Below, in pieces: positions 7,785-15,215 of a DNA stretch of 34,374 nt. Position numbers and translations under genes: made by a program. Source of the stretch: an uncultured Ruminococcus sp. (GTDB lineage: Bacteria > Bacillota > Clostridia > Oscillospirales > Ruminococcaceae); the NCBI GenBank assembly GCA_902786965.1, contig CADAEJ010000004.1, forward strand, positions 1-34,374, given 5' to 3'. The notes beneath the pieces are model-generated. The model made no database searches, had not been told where the DNA came from, and saw only the letters and a list, made by a program, of their open reading frames with translations. Numbering within the stretch: position 1 is the first letter of the stretch; the number at the start of each line of letters is the position of its first letter.

Positions 7785-7937
7785 CCTGAAAAAATGCTAT
7801 GGACAAAGAACGGACAACCCGGAGGGCAGGTTACTTACCCTGTTTTCACAGGACGGCCGGGCTACCTACCGGCTCTGGCATACCAAAGGGTACACGTTGC
7901 GTTTTTATCTTTGTCATTTTTTCGCACATTAAGTGCC
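7785..7937 (-). promoter_or_regulatory. Probable yjdF (azaaromatic-sensing) riboswitch
   Basis: Between a strong promoter and the yjdF start lie about 150 bases of GC-rich, foldable sequence in an otherwise AT-richer interval. It includes inverted segments such as CCGG/CCGG around 7857-7873, CCTG/CAGG around 7839-7853 and CCCGGAGGGCAGG near 7818-7830, the last able to base-pair close to the translation start. Position directly upstream of yjdF is the strongest argument: this gene is the usual partner of the yjdF RNA. I did not verify the published consensus base by base. Confidence 0.7.
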
Positions 7938-7943
7938 GATAAA

Positions 7944-7972
7944 ATTATAACACATACTTATCGAACGGTCAA
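7944..7972 (-). promoter_or_regulatory. yjdF promoter
   Basis: On the minus strand: TTGACC (7967-7972), a 17-bp spacer and TATAAT (7944-7949). It stands back to back with the promoter at 7982-8010, only 9 bp between the two -35 boxes. Confidence 0.85.
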
Positions 7973-7981
7973 GACCAAGGC

Positions 7982-8010
7982 TTGACTATGCCATATCATT
8001 CGGTTATAAT
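7982..8010 (+). promoter_or_regulatory. Promoter of the PAP2/XRE gene pair
   Basis: TTGACT (7982-7987), a 17-bp spacer and TATAAT (8005-8010). The leader to the ATG at 8161 is about 145 bases long. Confidence 0.8.
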
Positions 8011-8160
8011 ATTCACAGAAGCAAATGCCTGAAACGGCGTAATTACGCATATGTTACGATTCGTGTCGCAGGTGTGATGACTCGGTTCTTTACTATTTTC
8101 AGCCGCTGTGTTACCATAAGGTCAGCCGAAAGGCGATCATCGGAAAGGAACACAAAAGCT

Positions 8161-8874
8161 ATGAAAAAGAACACAAAGAGATTACTTATCACAGGCATTA
8201 TAATGATAACACTGTTTGCCGTCTGGACGCTATTGATACAGACAGTAGATGTTCAGGCGGTGGGACAGAACGGAACAGACATTGGTTTTGCAGGACTGAA
8301 TGTATGGTTCCACAAAACGACAGGCGTACATATGTGGATATATACCGTCACAGACTGGCTGGGACTTGTCCCTGTATTTATCTGTATGGTATTCGGTGTC
8401 GTTGGTCTGGTCCAGCTTATCAGCAAAAAAAGCCTTCTTAAAGTCGATAAGGACATCATTCTGCTGGGAGTATACTATATCCTTGTTATTGTCGGTTATA
8501 TCATTTTTGAGATGATCCCGATAAATTACAGACCGATCCTTATAGAAGGACGAATGGAGGCTTCTTACCCGTCCTCGACAACACTGCTGGTTATGAGCGT
8601 AATGCCCACGCTGGCTTTTCAGGCTCGACGCAGGATAAAAAACAAAACTGTCAGGTACTGCATCTATGCGTTTACAGTTATATTCACCGCAGCTATGGTC
8701 GTGGGACGAACTGTCGCAGGCGTACACTGGCTGACAGATATAATAGGCTCGTTACTTTTAAGCACGGGATTGTACCTTATCTATCACGGCAGCGTTATGC
8801 TGATCGAAAACAATAATACACGGAGAAAAGATTATGGAATTTCACGAAAAACTGCAGGAGCTGCGAAAAGCTAA
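8161..8874 (+). CDS. PAP2-superfamily membrane protein with altered active site
   Basis: The Met at 8161 is chosen for the AAAGGA site about 13 bases upstream and because a membrane helix follows at once; the frame is open from 8074. The 237-residue product has about six membrane helices. PAP2 phosphatases carry KX6RP, PSGH and SRX5HX3D. Here the first motif reads EMIPINYRP, so Lys is Glu; the second is YPSSTT, so the acid His is Thr; the third, GRTVAGVHWLTD, keeps the Arg, the nucleophilic His and the Asp. The fold is clear but two catalytic side chains differ, so normal phosphatase activity is doubtful. The last 41 bases overlap the XRE gene, implying translational coupling. Confidence 0.8.
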   Translation: MKKNTKRLLITGIIMITLFAVWTLLIQTVDVQAVGQNGTDIGFAGLNVWFHKTTGVHMWIYTVTDWLGLVPVFICMVFGVVGLVQLISKKSLLKVDKDIILLGVYYILVIVGYIIFEMIPINYRPILIEGRMEASYPSSTTLLVMSVMPTLAFQARRRIKNKTVRYCIYAFTVIFTAAMVVGRTVAGVHWLTDIIGSLLLSTGLYLIYHGSVMLIENNNTRRKDYGISRKTAGAAKS

Positions 8875-9445
8875 AGGACTGACTCAGGAAGAGCTTGCAA
8901 AGCAGCTTTATGTTTCACGAACGGCGATCTCAAAATGGGAATCGGGGAAAGGCTATCCGAATATTGATTCCCTCAAGGAGATATCAAGGTTCTTTTCGGT
9001 CACGATAGATGAGCTGCTGTCATCTGAAGAGCTTATCACTGCTGCAAAGGACGAAAACCGCTCAAACATCAGAAGAATGATAGACCTTTTGATAGGAATA
9101 ATCGACATAGCGAGCATCATGCTTATCCTGCTTCCGCTTTACCCAAGAAAAGACGGCGGCTCTGTCACATCGGTCGCTTTGTTTGACTACATACACGAAT
9201 CACTTGCGATAAGCTATGTGTGCTTGGGATTCATCTGTGCACTTATCATCATCGGCATAGTCAAAGTGGCAATGAATTGCAAAAGCATCGAAAAAGGCAG
9301 GAACGCTGTGACGGTTATCTCATTCATACTGAGTATCACAACAGTGCTTTTAATGACAATGGCAAGGATACCGTATGCAGCTGCATCGGTTTTCCTGCTG
9401 CTTACAATCAAGGGAATCATAATATTCAAAACACCAAAGCAGTAG
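8834..9445 (+). CDS. XRE-family regulator with membrane domain
   Basis: The start has GGAG 9 bases upstream and lies inside the PAP2 gene. Residues 1-65 are a Cro/C1-type helix-turn-helix (LRKAKGLTQEELAKQLYVSR, AISKWESGKGYPNIDSLKEI). The rest has four hydrophobic helices (near residues 85-105, 125-150, 160-182 and 185-200). This layout, cytoplasmic HTH plus membrane helices, is common in Bacillota regulators thought to sense envelope or membrane conditions. The overlap with the PAP2-like gene suggests the two act together, perhaps one as lipid or envelope sensor for the other (inference). rsgA follows 33 bases downstream. Confidence 0.85.
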   Translation: MEFHEKLQELRKAKGLTQEELAKQLYVSRTAISKWESGKGYPNIDSLKEISRFFSVTIDELLSSEELITAAKDENRSNIRRMIDLLIGIIDIASIMLILLPLYPRKDGGSVTSVALFDYIHESLAISYVCLGFICALIIIGIVKVAMNCKSIEKGRNAVTVISFILSITTVLLMTMARIPYAAASVFLLLTIKGIIIFKTPKQ

Positions 9446-9478
9446 AACACAACAATTCAGAACAACAAGGAGACAAAA

Positions 9479-10516
9479 ATGAAATTAGAAAACATTCCGC
9501 CCATGTATGAGGCATACCGCGCCGAGTATCCCGACCTCACTGTCTGCCGTATTGCACTGCAGGAAAAAGGGCTTTATCATGTAATTGACAAAAACGAGAG
9601 CAAGCAGGCACAGGTATCTGGAAAATTCAGATATGATGCAAAAACAGTATCGGACTTTCCTGCCGTCGGCGACTATGTAATGGCTGATGTGAGCAATCCC
9701 GATATGGCAGTGATACATAACGTCCTGCCGAGGACAAGTGTGTTTATCCGCAAAGCTGCGGGCAAAACAAACACAGAACAGGTCGTTGCTGCCAACATCG
9801 ACACGGTGTTCTTGTGCATGTCGCTCAATAATGATTTCAACCTGCGTCGGCTCGAAAGGTATCTGACGGCAGCCTGGGAAAGCGGTGCTGTACCCGTAGT
9901 ACTGCTGACAAAGGCAGACCTCTGCGACGATACTTCCGCAAAGATAGCACAGGTAGAAAGCTCGGCGGTAGGTGTGGATATAATCAAGACATCGGTCATC
10001 GAGCAGGACGGTTATGACCAGATAAAACCATACCTGAAGCCAGGAAAGACGCTTGCGTTTGTCGGTTCTTCGGGCGTAGGGAAATCGACACTTATCAATC
10101 ATCTGCTGGGCGAACAGCGTCTTGAGACCAACGGTTTGAGAAACGACGATAAGGGCAGACACACCACGACTCACCGTGAACTGATGATACTGCCTTGCGG
10201 TGCTATGGTCATTGACACGCCGGGTATGCGTGAGCTTGGTATGTGGGATTCGGGTGACGGGCTGTCAACAGCTTTTGAAGACATTGAGAAGCTCGCTGAA
10301 CGATGCCGTTTCAAAGACTGTACCCACCGAAACGAACCAAGCTGTGCCGTTCGTGCGGCTGTGGAAAGCGGTGAACTAACCGAGGAGCGTTTGGCTTCCT
10401 ATGAAAAGCTGAAAGCTGAAAACGCTTATTCGGAAGACTCCGAGGGATATCTGGCATCAAAGAAAGAAAAATTCAAAGCGATAGCAAGGTTCAACAAAGC
10501 AAATCGTAAAAAATGA
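9479..10516 (+). CDS. rsgA: Ribosome small subunit-dependent GTPase A
   Basis: The start is 9 bases after AAGGAG. RsgA (YloQ/EngC) is a circularly permuted GTPase that helps late 30S maturation. Seen in the 345-residue protein: an OB-fold N-terminus (VSGKFRYDAKTVSDFPAVGDYV), G4 LTKADL, then G1 GSSGVGKSTLINHLLG, G3 DTPGMRELG in permuted order, and a C-terminal zinc knuckle CRFKDCTHRNEPSC. The tail SKKEKFKAIARFNKANRKK is basic and slightly longer than in the short form, as in a second-type RsgA often found in Clostridia. It may be a paralogue rather than the main copy. It is preceded closely by the XRE gene and followed by a short leader ORF and a methyltransferase gene. Confidence 0.93.
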   Translation: MKLENIPPMYEAYRAEYPDLTVCRIALQEKGLYHVIDKNESKQAQVSGKFRYDAKTVSDFPAVGDYVMADVSNPDMAVIHNVLPRTSVFIRKAAGKTNTEQVVAANIDTVFLCMSLNNDFNLRRLERYLTAAWESGAVPVVLLTKADLCDDTSAKIAQVESSAVGVDIIKTSVIEQDGYDQIKPYLKPGKTLAFVGSSGVGKSTLINHLLGEQRLETNGLRNDDKGRHTTTHRELMILPCGAMVIDTPGMRELGMWDSGDGLSTAFEDIEKLAERCRFKDCTHRNEPSCAVRAAVESGELTEERLASYEKLKAENAYSEDSEGYLASKKEKFKAIARFNKANRKK

Positions 10517-10534
10517 CACAAGGGAGAAAACAAG

Positions 10535-10567
10535 ATGATGAAACGAATTAAGTGCTCGGTGCAGTGA
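10535..10567 (+). CDS. Possible 10-residue leader peptide
   Basis: AGGGAG at 10521-10526 stands 8 bases before ATGATG, which opens the frame MMKRIKCSVQ and then TGA. The last codons (10555-10564) form one arm of two competing hairpins, the layout expected for translational attenuation of the following methyltransferase gene. It could instead be a gene remnant. Confidence 0.45.
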   Translation: MMKRIKCSVQ

Positions 10568-10613
10568 TGACGGGAACGGCTCACCGAGTAAGAAATGTTC
10601 CCTTGCTGCACCG
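10555..10613 (+). promoter_or_regulatory. Competing hairpins before the methyltransferase gene
   Basis: Structure A: CTCGGTG (10555-10561) with CACCGAG (10582-10588). Structure B: CGGTGCAG (10557-10564) with CTGCACCG (10606-10613), enclosing GGGAAC (10572-10577) with GTTCCC (10597-10602). A and B share bases 10557-10561 and cannot coexist. The 5' arm overlaps the leader ORF's end, so ribosome position could choose between them. No T-run follows, which argues for translational rather than transcriptional control. Confidence 0.55.
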
Positions 10614-10655
10614 TTATCAATGTAAAAAACACTATTTACAAAGGAGCAGTAAAAA

Positions 10656-11417
10656 ATGGACATAAACGAATTAAAGAAGATGTGGCTTGCCGAGGAGCAG
10701 GCTGCGCACATACACGGCTGGGATTTTTCATATCTTGACGGGAGATTTGATTCTTCCGATGATGACCTTGACTGGGATTACCGCCGACTTATACTTGAAC
10801 GGCTCACTCCCGAGATGAGAATTCTCGACATTGACACGGGCGGAGGAGAGTTCCTGCTTTCGCTGGGGCACCCGCACGGTATGACGGCGGCGACGGAAGG
10901 GTTCGCGCCGAATGTTGAACTGTGCAGAAAGACTCTTATTCCTCTCGGCATTGATTTTCACTACTGGCAGGAGGGCATGGCGCTGCCGTTTGGTGACGAA
11001 AGTTTTAACATGGTAATAAACCGCCACGGAAGCTATGATGTGCAGGACTTATGGCGCGTGCTGAAAAAGGGCGGTGTTTTCATAACGCAGCAGGTGGGCG
11101 GAGACAATGACCGCGAGCTTGCAGAGCTGCTTTGCCCTGACAGAAAGAATCCATTTGAGGGTCACTGTCTGGCGGCTGAGCTTGAAAAGTTCACGCGGCA
11201 GGGATTTACCATTGAGCAAAGCGGAGAGTGCTTTCGTCCCATCAGATTCTTTGACACGGGTGCGCTTGTGTGGTTTGCCCGCGTGATACCTTGGGAGTTC
11301 CCCGATTTTTCTGTGGAGAACAATTTTGACAGACTTTTAGCGGCACAGGAAATGGTCGAAAAGGACGGCTGTGTCAGCGGAAGAATTCACAGATTTATGA
11401 TAATTGCGGTGAAATAA
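10656..11417 (+). CDS. Class I SAM-dependent methyltransferase
   Basis: GGAG lies 10 bases before the ATG. The 253-residue product has the class I fold: motif I ILDIDTGGGEFLLSLG (residues about 57-72), an acidic residue after strand 2 (AATEGFAPN), motif IV-like DESFNMVINRHGSYD, and post-motif WRVLKKGGVFITQQVGG. It resembles small-molecule or rRNA-modifying methyltransferases of the broad Methyltransf_11 type; the substrate cannot be told. It is not an Erm or RlmA enzyme by motifs I can see, although the short leader ORF and alternative hairpins upstream recall the control of some ribosome-methylating resistance genes. It may be transcribed with rsgA. Confidence 0.85.
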   Translation: MDINELKKMWLAEEQAAHIHGWDFSYLDGRFDSSDDDLDWDYRRLILERLTPEMRILDIDTGGGEFLLSLGHPHGMTAATEGFAPNVELCRKTLIPLGIDFHYWQEGMALPFGDESFNMVINRHGSYDVQDLWRVLKKGGVFITQQVGGDNDRELAELLCPDRKNPFEGHCLAAELEKFTRQGFTIEQSGECFRPIRFFDTGALVWFARVIPWEFPDFSVENNFDRLLAAQEMVEKDGCVSGRIHRFMIIAVK

Positions 11418-11427
11418 CAAGATGATA

Positions 11428-11457
11428 AAAGCCTGAGAGCATAACGCTTTCAGGCTT
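11428..11457. terminator. Bidirectional terminator between convergent genes
   Basis: Arms AAAGCCTGA (11428-11436) and TCAGGCTT (11450-11457) with AGC/GCT inside; nearly the same hairpin as at 5717-5747. It overlaps the last codons of the minus-strand gene. Confidence 0.75.
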
Positions 11458-12208
11458 GTTTGTTTATTTCCGATGCTATATCAAGAGCTATCATCAGTTT
11501 TCCGATGCCGTGATTAGCTTCATTCAATCCTTCGGTCTCATAGCCGCTTTCTGCAAGGACATCACCTGCTTCGAGGAAATGATAAAGCTGAAATTTAAAA
11601 AAGTCGCACACTGCCTGCACTCCTGCAAGCTCCATTTCAACGGCTATACAACCCTCGTCCTTACGCCTGGCGACAAGTCCCTTTGTCTCACGCAGCATAG
11701 AATCCGTAGTCCACACCCTGCCCTTTACATATGGGATACCACGCTTTTCAAACAGGTCTGCAAGCTTGTCACAGTTCTTTATCTTTATGTAATCGTCAGG
11801 CGGTGCATAATAGTATGAAGCACCCTCGCCTCTATAACTTTCGGTCGGGATTATGAACCTGCCATTTGTCTTGTCATTATCAAGACTTCCGCAGGAGCCA
11901 AACATAACAAATGTCGATGCCCCCACCACCCAGTGAGCTTCATAACACATTCCCGATGCGACAGCTGAGCCTAAACCCGAAAGATAAAACGCAATATTCT
12001 CGTCCTTGTATTCAAGAGCATATATGGGTACATTTCCGTTACAGGCACCAATAACACCTATCTGTTTACACTCATAATTGTCGAGCAGATAATTATGCAG
12101 CTGCTGCGAAAACATGATAAGGCATGTATCAACGATATGTTTCTGCTTACCGTAAAAGCTCTCGCAATTAGTTATCGGTTCAGTTGCATCATAGCAATCA
12201 GTTATCAT
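11450..12208 (-). CDS. Nucleoside phosphorylase
   Basis: GAGGTG lies about 8 bases before the start. The 252-residue protein matches the PNP/UDP phosphorylase superfamily, which splits nucleosides with phosphate for salvage. Visible marks: IGVIGACNGNVPIYAL, the glycine turn LSGLGSAVASGMCYEAHW, VMFGSCGSLD, and the late VEMELAGVQAVCDFFKFQ, where the VEME motif binds the ribose hydroxyls. Whether it prefers purine or uridine nucleosides is not clear. It ends inside the shared terminator with the methyltransferase gene. It marks the left edge of ordinary sequence before the orphan-gene island. Confidence 0.88.
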   Translation of the reverse strand: MITDCYDATEPITNCESFYGKQKHIVDTCLIMFSQQLHNYLLDNYECKQIGVIGACNGNVPIYALEYKDENIAFYLSGLGSAVASGMCYEAHWVVGASTFVMFGSCGSLDNDKTNGRFIIPTESYRGEGASYYYAPPDDYIKIKNCDKLADLFEKRGIPYVKGRVWTTDSMLRETKGLVARRKDEGCIAVEMELAGVQAVCDFFKFQLYHFLEAGDVLAESGYETEGLNEANHGIGKLMIALDIASEINKQA

Positions 12209-12249
12209 TATATCTCACCTCGTCTATCTGGTTTTGATCATTATACCAC

Positions 12250-12407
12250 AGGCATGGGATATTTATACAAATATCCGATCTCATACTCTCGCAAGTCTCG
12301 CCCACTGATATCGGCTTATCATTACCATATTCTCAGCTGTCAGGGTCTGTCCATCGCAAGACTGGCTTGAGCTTCTCGATGACCCGAGATTCTATCAGCT
12401 CACGCAT
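12250..12407 (-). pseudogene. Relic of a paralogue of the 15216-15782 gene
   Basis: Read on the minus strand from 12407 the translation is MRELIESRVIEKLKPVLRW, TDPDS, a TGA, then EYGNDKPISVGETCESMRSD, ICINIP. It aligns along its length with MREFIEFNVIEKMKPLLQYT, NPESDGYGSDKPIAIGKTRE, TIRPDICITVP of the intact gene at 15216-15782. Only the C-terminal third remains and it contains one in-frame stop, so it is a decayed copy. It lies just downstream of the EEP-fold gene on the same strand. Confidence 0.85.
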
Positions 12408-12427
12408 CGTTATTATTTCTTTTTTGA

Positions 12428-13297
12428 TTAAAATTTAAGAGTACCTATCAGCATAGCATGGTCTGGATTTGGAGGTTGTATGCCTAATAAACGATCTCCA
12501 TTCTTATATATTTCTTTGGTACTCTTAGTAAAATCTCTTTCATATTTACAGTTCTCCATAAAACAGTTTTTGGTGATAAAATGATCTTCTGGTGCAGGAA
12601 TAAATTTTTTATCCCCATCCCAGCTATCCCCGTTCGGAGTGTATGGTGTATAATCACCTCTGTTGCAGGTAATCCGATTAAAATTCCACTCCTTTCTCGG
12701 CGTACCTCTTCTGTAATTGTTAAAGTCACCTGCTATCAATACACGAGCTTTATCACCTGCTTTTTTGTCTAAATGATAGTACACCATTTTCATCTCATTA
12801 TATCTCAGCTCAGCCTGTTGTATATAGAATTCTGTCAGATTGGTTTTGCCTTCAAGCACTTTATTTTGTGAAGTCATTGTTATTCTCACACCTGCCACCC
12901 ACAGTTTAAGTCTTCCCTTCCTTAATGGAATGATCAACAGGTTCGGTACATCTTCACTCTTGCTGCAATCCTGTGTGTAGATTTCTTTTTTTTCATTTTC
13001 CCACAGGTTTAGACTACTTTTTTTCCAAGCTATTAGTATTTCATTTACTCGTGGTTCTTTTTCATCCTCGTTTACCTGTGTATTTTTATCGTACATACTT
13101 TCTTTGGGATAGTAGTCATAGTCATTATCAGGAAAGGTTTTATTCAAAAAATTATTTGCATTCTCACAGAACACAAATTCTGTCAGTATGACTATATCCG
13201 CATCTTGTTCTTTGATCGCAGCGCCAACAAAATCAGGGATTATATTTTCCCCATCGCTTCTCAGATTTAGATTCCATTCCAGCACCTTAAGCTCCAT
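12428..13297 (-). CDS. Endonuclease/exonuclease/phosphatase-fold protein
   Basis: GGAGG stands 9 bases before the ATG. The 289-residue protein carries the EEP superfamily signature: VLEWNLNLRSD (metal-site Asn), VILTEFVF (catalytic Glu), a central VAGVRITMTS strand, LIAGDFNNYRRG (Asp/Asn pair) and PNPDHAMLIGTL at the end (the catalytic Asp-His pair). All key residues appear present, so a metal-dependent phosphodiesterase activity is likely; DNA, RNA, phosphoinositide or other substrates are possible in this family. It has no signal peptide. Its neighbours are an LRR protein upstream and a gene relic downstream. Confidence 0.8.
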   Translation of the reverse strand: MELKVLEWNLNLRSDGENIIPDFVGAAIKEQDADIVILTEFVFCENANNFLNKTFPDNDYDYYPKESMYDKNTQVNEDEKEPRVNEILIAWKKSSLNLWENEKKEIYTQDCSKSEDVPNLLIIPLRKGRLKLWVAGVRITMTSQNKVLEGKTNLTEFYIQQAELRYNEMKMVYYHLDKKAGDKARVLIAGDFNNYRRGTPRKEWNFNRITCNRGDYTPYTPNGDSWDGDKKFIPAPEDHFITKNCFMENCKYERDFTKSTKEIYKNGDRLLGIQPPNPDHAMLIGTLKF

Positions 13298-13440
13298 ATT
13301 ATATTACCTCCAAAATTAATCATTTGATGTATCACCGCAGTATTACTAACCAAATACAATATATCACATTTTTTCACATATTGCAATATGTCATAAAGTG
13401 AATATTACATACACCGTGGAGCTTATAGCGTGACAAAGAT

Positions 13441-13474
13441 AAATCCTATCCGAGCGTGATTTCGGATAGGATTT
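13441..13474 (-). terminator. Terminator after the LRR gene
   Basis: Perfect 13-bp stem AAATCCTATCCGA (13441-13453) with TCGGATAGGATTT (13462-13474). T-rich sequence follows on both strands, best placed to end the LRR transcript. Confidence 0.75.
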
Positions 13475-13567
13475 GTTTATTATTCATTTCTCAACCTTAT
13501 CTATATACCGTGTTTCGGGCTTGTCCGCACACAATGTGGTATGTGTAGCAAGGTAACCTTGTGTATC

Positions 13568-14947
13568 TTAAATATATTCACGCACCTCCCATATCGATAT
13601 TTTGCCTTTTGGTATGGTCAAGTATTCAAGTTTGCTGCAGCCTGAAAATGCCATCTCATCAACATGTTTAACACTATCGGGTATAATGATAGATGTCAGG
13701 TTGTCGCAGCCATCAAACGCATCATCATCAATGGTTTTGACACCATCAGGTATTACAAATTCGGTGTCTTTTATTCCAGCCGGCACCAGTATAAGTTCAG
13801 TTTTGTCTTTATTATATAAAGCACCGTTTTCAGAACAATAGTTGGAATTATTATCGTCAACATTAATAGATGTAAGGCTATCACAATCTTCAAATGCATA
13901 CGCGTAAATTATTGCAACACTGTTAGGTATATTGACGGTTTTTAGATTACAACAACCTTCAAACGCAGATTCTCCAATGTTTATAACACCATCAGAAATA
14001 ATGATAGATGTCAGGTTTTCGCAGGAGCTGAAAGCATGATTCCAAATGATCGTTACGCCATCAGGCACAACAAATTCGGTGTCTTTTCTTCCCGCAAGCA
14101 CTTTTATAAGTTCAGTTCTATGTTTATTGTATAAAGCTCCGTTTTCAGAGAGATAATAGCTGTTTTCGTCATCAACAATTATCGATTGCAGATTTTTGCA
14201 ATATGTAAAAGCGAAATCTCCTATGCTTATCACACTACTGGGAATATTGATAGACGTCAGGCTTGTGCACCCATCAAAAGCATGCTCCCCAATACTTTTA
14301 ACACTATTGGGTATATTGATGGATGTTAGGTTTACGCACTCAACAAATGCCCAATCACCAATGTCTGTAACACTATCGGGTATACTGATAGATGTCAGGC
14401 TTATGCAATCATAAAAAGCACTATCGCCAATGTTTCTAACGCTGTCGGGTATCACAAATTCGGTGTCTTCTATTCCGGGCGGCACTTGTATGAGTTCAGT
14501 TTTATTCTTATCATATAAAGCACCGTTTTCAGAGATATAATGATTGTTTTCCTTATCCACAATTATTTTATCAAGAGCATAACACCAGGTAAAAGCCCCC
14601 TTTCCTATACTCGATACGCTACTGGGTATAGTGATAGATGCCAGGCTTGCACAGCAGAAAAAAGCACACTTTCCAATGCTTATAACACTATTGGGTATAT
14701 TGATAGATGTCAGACTGTCGCAGCCGCTGAACGCACGCTCTCCAATGCTTGTAACACTATCGGGTATATTGATAGATGTCAGGTTTCTGCAGTGTTCAAA
14801 CGCACGCTCACCAATACTTGTAATACCGTTCGGTATTGTCACATCTCCGCCTTTGCCCTTATACTTTACAAGCACACGGTCTATCTCAAAATCGTTCATA
14901 TTTATAGGTGATCCTGTCGGTTTTGGCCCTGATTTAGATTTAATCAT
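13568..14947 (-). CDS. BspA-type leucine-rich repeat protein
   Basis: GAGGTG precedes the ATG. The 459-residue protein is almost entirely LRR_5 (Treponema pallidum/BspA) repeats of about 23 residues with the core SVTSIGERAFSGCDSLTSI. Three times the array is interrupted by a longer module of the form ENxxYxSENGALYxKxxTEL, then VxxGxxDTEFVxPDxV (near residues 125-175, 245-295 and 360-410). Such proteins usually mediate binding to host or bacterial surfaces, but this one begins MIKSKSGPKPTGSPINM, with no signal peptide, anchor or dockerin, so it may act inside the cell or depend on another export route. No internal stop is seen. The strand and low GC fit the island. Confidence 0.9.
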   Translation of the reverse strand: MIKSKSGPKPTGSPINMNDFEIDRVLVKYKGKGGDVTIPNGITSIGERAFEHCRNLTSINIPDSVTSIGERAFSGCDSLTSINIPNSVISIGKCAFFCCASLASITIPSSVSSIGKGAFTWCYALDKIIVDKENNHYISENGALYDKNKTELIQVPPGIEDTEFVIPDSVRNIGDSAFYDCISLTSISIPDSVTDIGDWAFVECVNLTSINIPNSVKSIGEHAFDGCTSLTSINIPSSVISIGDFAFTYCKNLQSIIVDDENSYYLSENGALYNKHRTELIKVLAGRKDTEFVVPDGVTIIWNHAFSSCENLTSIIISDGVINIGESAFEGCCNLKTVNIPNSVAIIYAYAFEDCDSLTSINVDDNNSNYCSENGALYNKDKTELILVPAGIKDTEFVIPDGVKTIDDDAFDGCDNLTSIIIPDSVKHVDEMAFSGCSKLEYLTIPKGKISIWEVREYI

Positions 14948-14995
14948 AATAACACCTCACTGTTTTCAACTTGTTATTTTTTATTTTGTTTATGC

Positions 14996-15122
14996 CGAAA
15001 ATTTTACCCTTCGATTAGATTGAAGATAACTGTTTTTAGATGATGCAAATATATATTAATTCTATGCACGACGCAGCTGCGCTCCGCAATTTGATGTCAG
15101 ATTCCATATTCTCCAAAATATA
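14996..15122 (-). pseudogene. Collapsed copy of the tails of two neighbouring genes
   Basis: Bases 15031-15122 match 17958-18050: the C-terminal codons of the 17989-18501 gene (translation LTSNCGAQLRRA versus LTSDCGALLRRA) and the intergenic spacer after it, with about six changes and a 7-base deletion. Bases 14996-15030 match the last codons and downstream of the 17398-17934 gene (about 17390-17430). The roughly 520 bp between these two parts, nearly the whole 17398-17934 gene, is missing here. It is therefore a duplicated two-gene segment reduced by deletion. Confidence 0.8.
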
Positions 15123-15148
15123 CTCCCCCGCACATTTGTGCGAGGGAG
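15123..15148 (-). terminator. Terminator after the 15216-15782 gene
   Basis: Arms CTCCCCCGCAC (15123-15133) and GTGCGAGGGAG (15138-15148) with one mismatch, then TATATTTT on the minus strand. Confidence 0.7.
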
Positions 15149-15215
15149 CTGTGTAAGTTCAATAGGCAAATATAATCATAAAACTGCTGGCATTTGAAAT
15201 TTTACAAGCGCATTT

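Noticed and set aside
10555-10613. Guanidine-II (mini-ykkC) riboswitch
   Set aside because: An ACGG is present, but not as the loop of two similar small hairpins; the pairings seen do not fit that motif.
14196-15023. Plus-strand frames of 72-130 codons
   Set aside because: Shadows of the LRR repeats on the minus strand; no ribosome sites.
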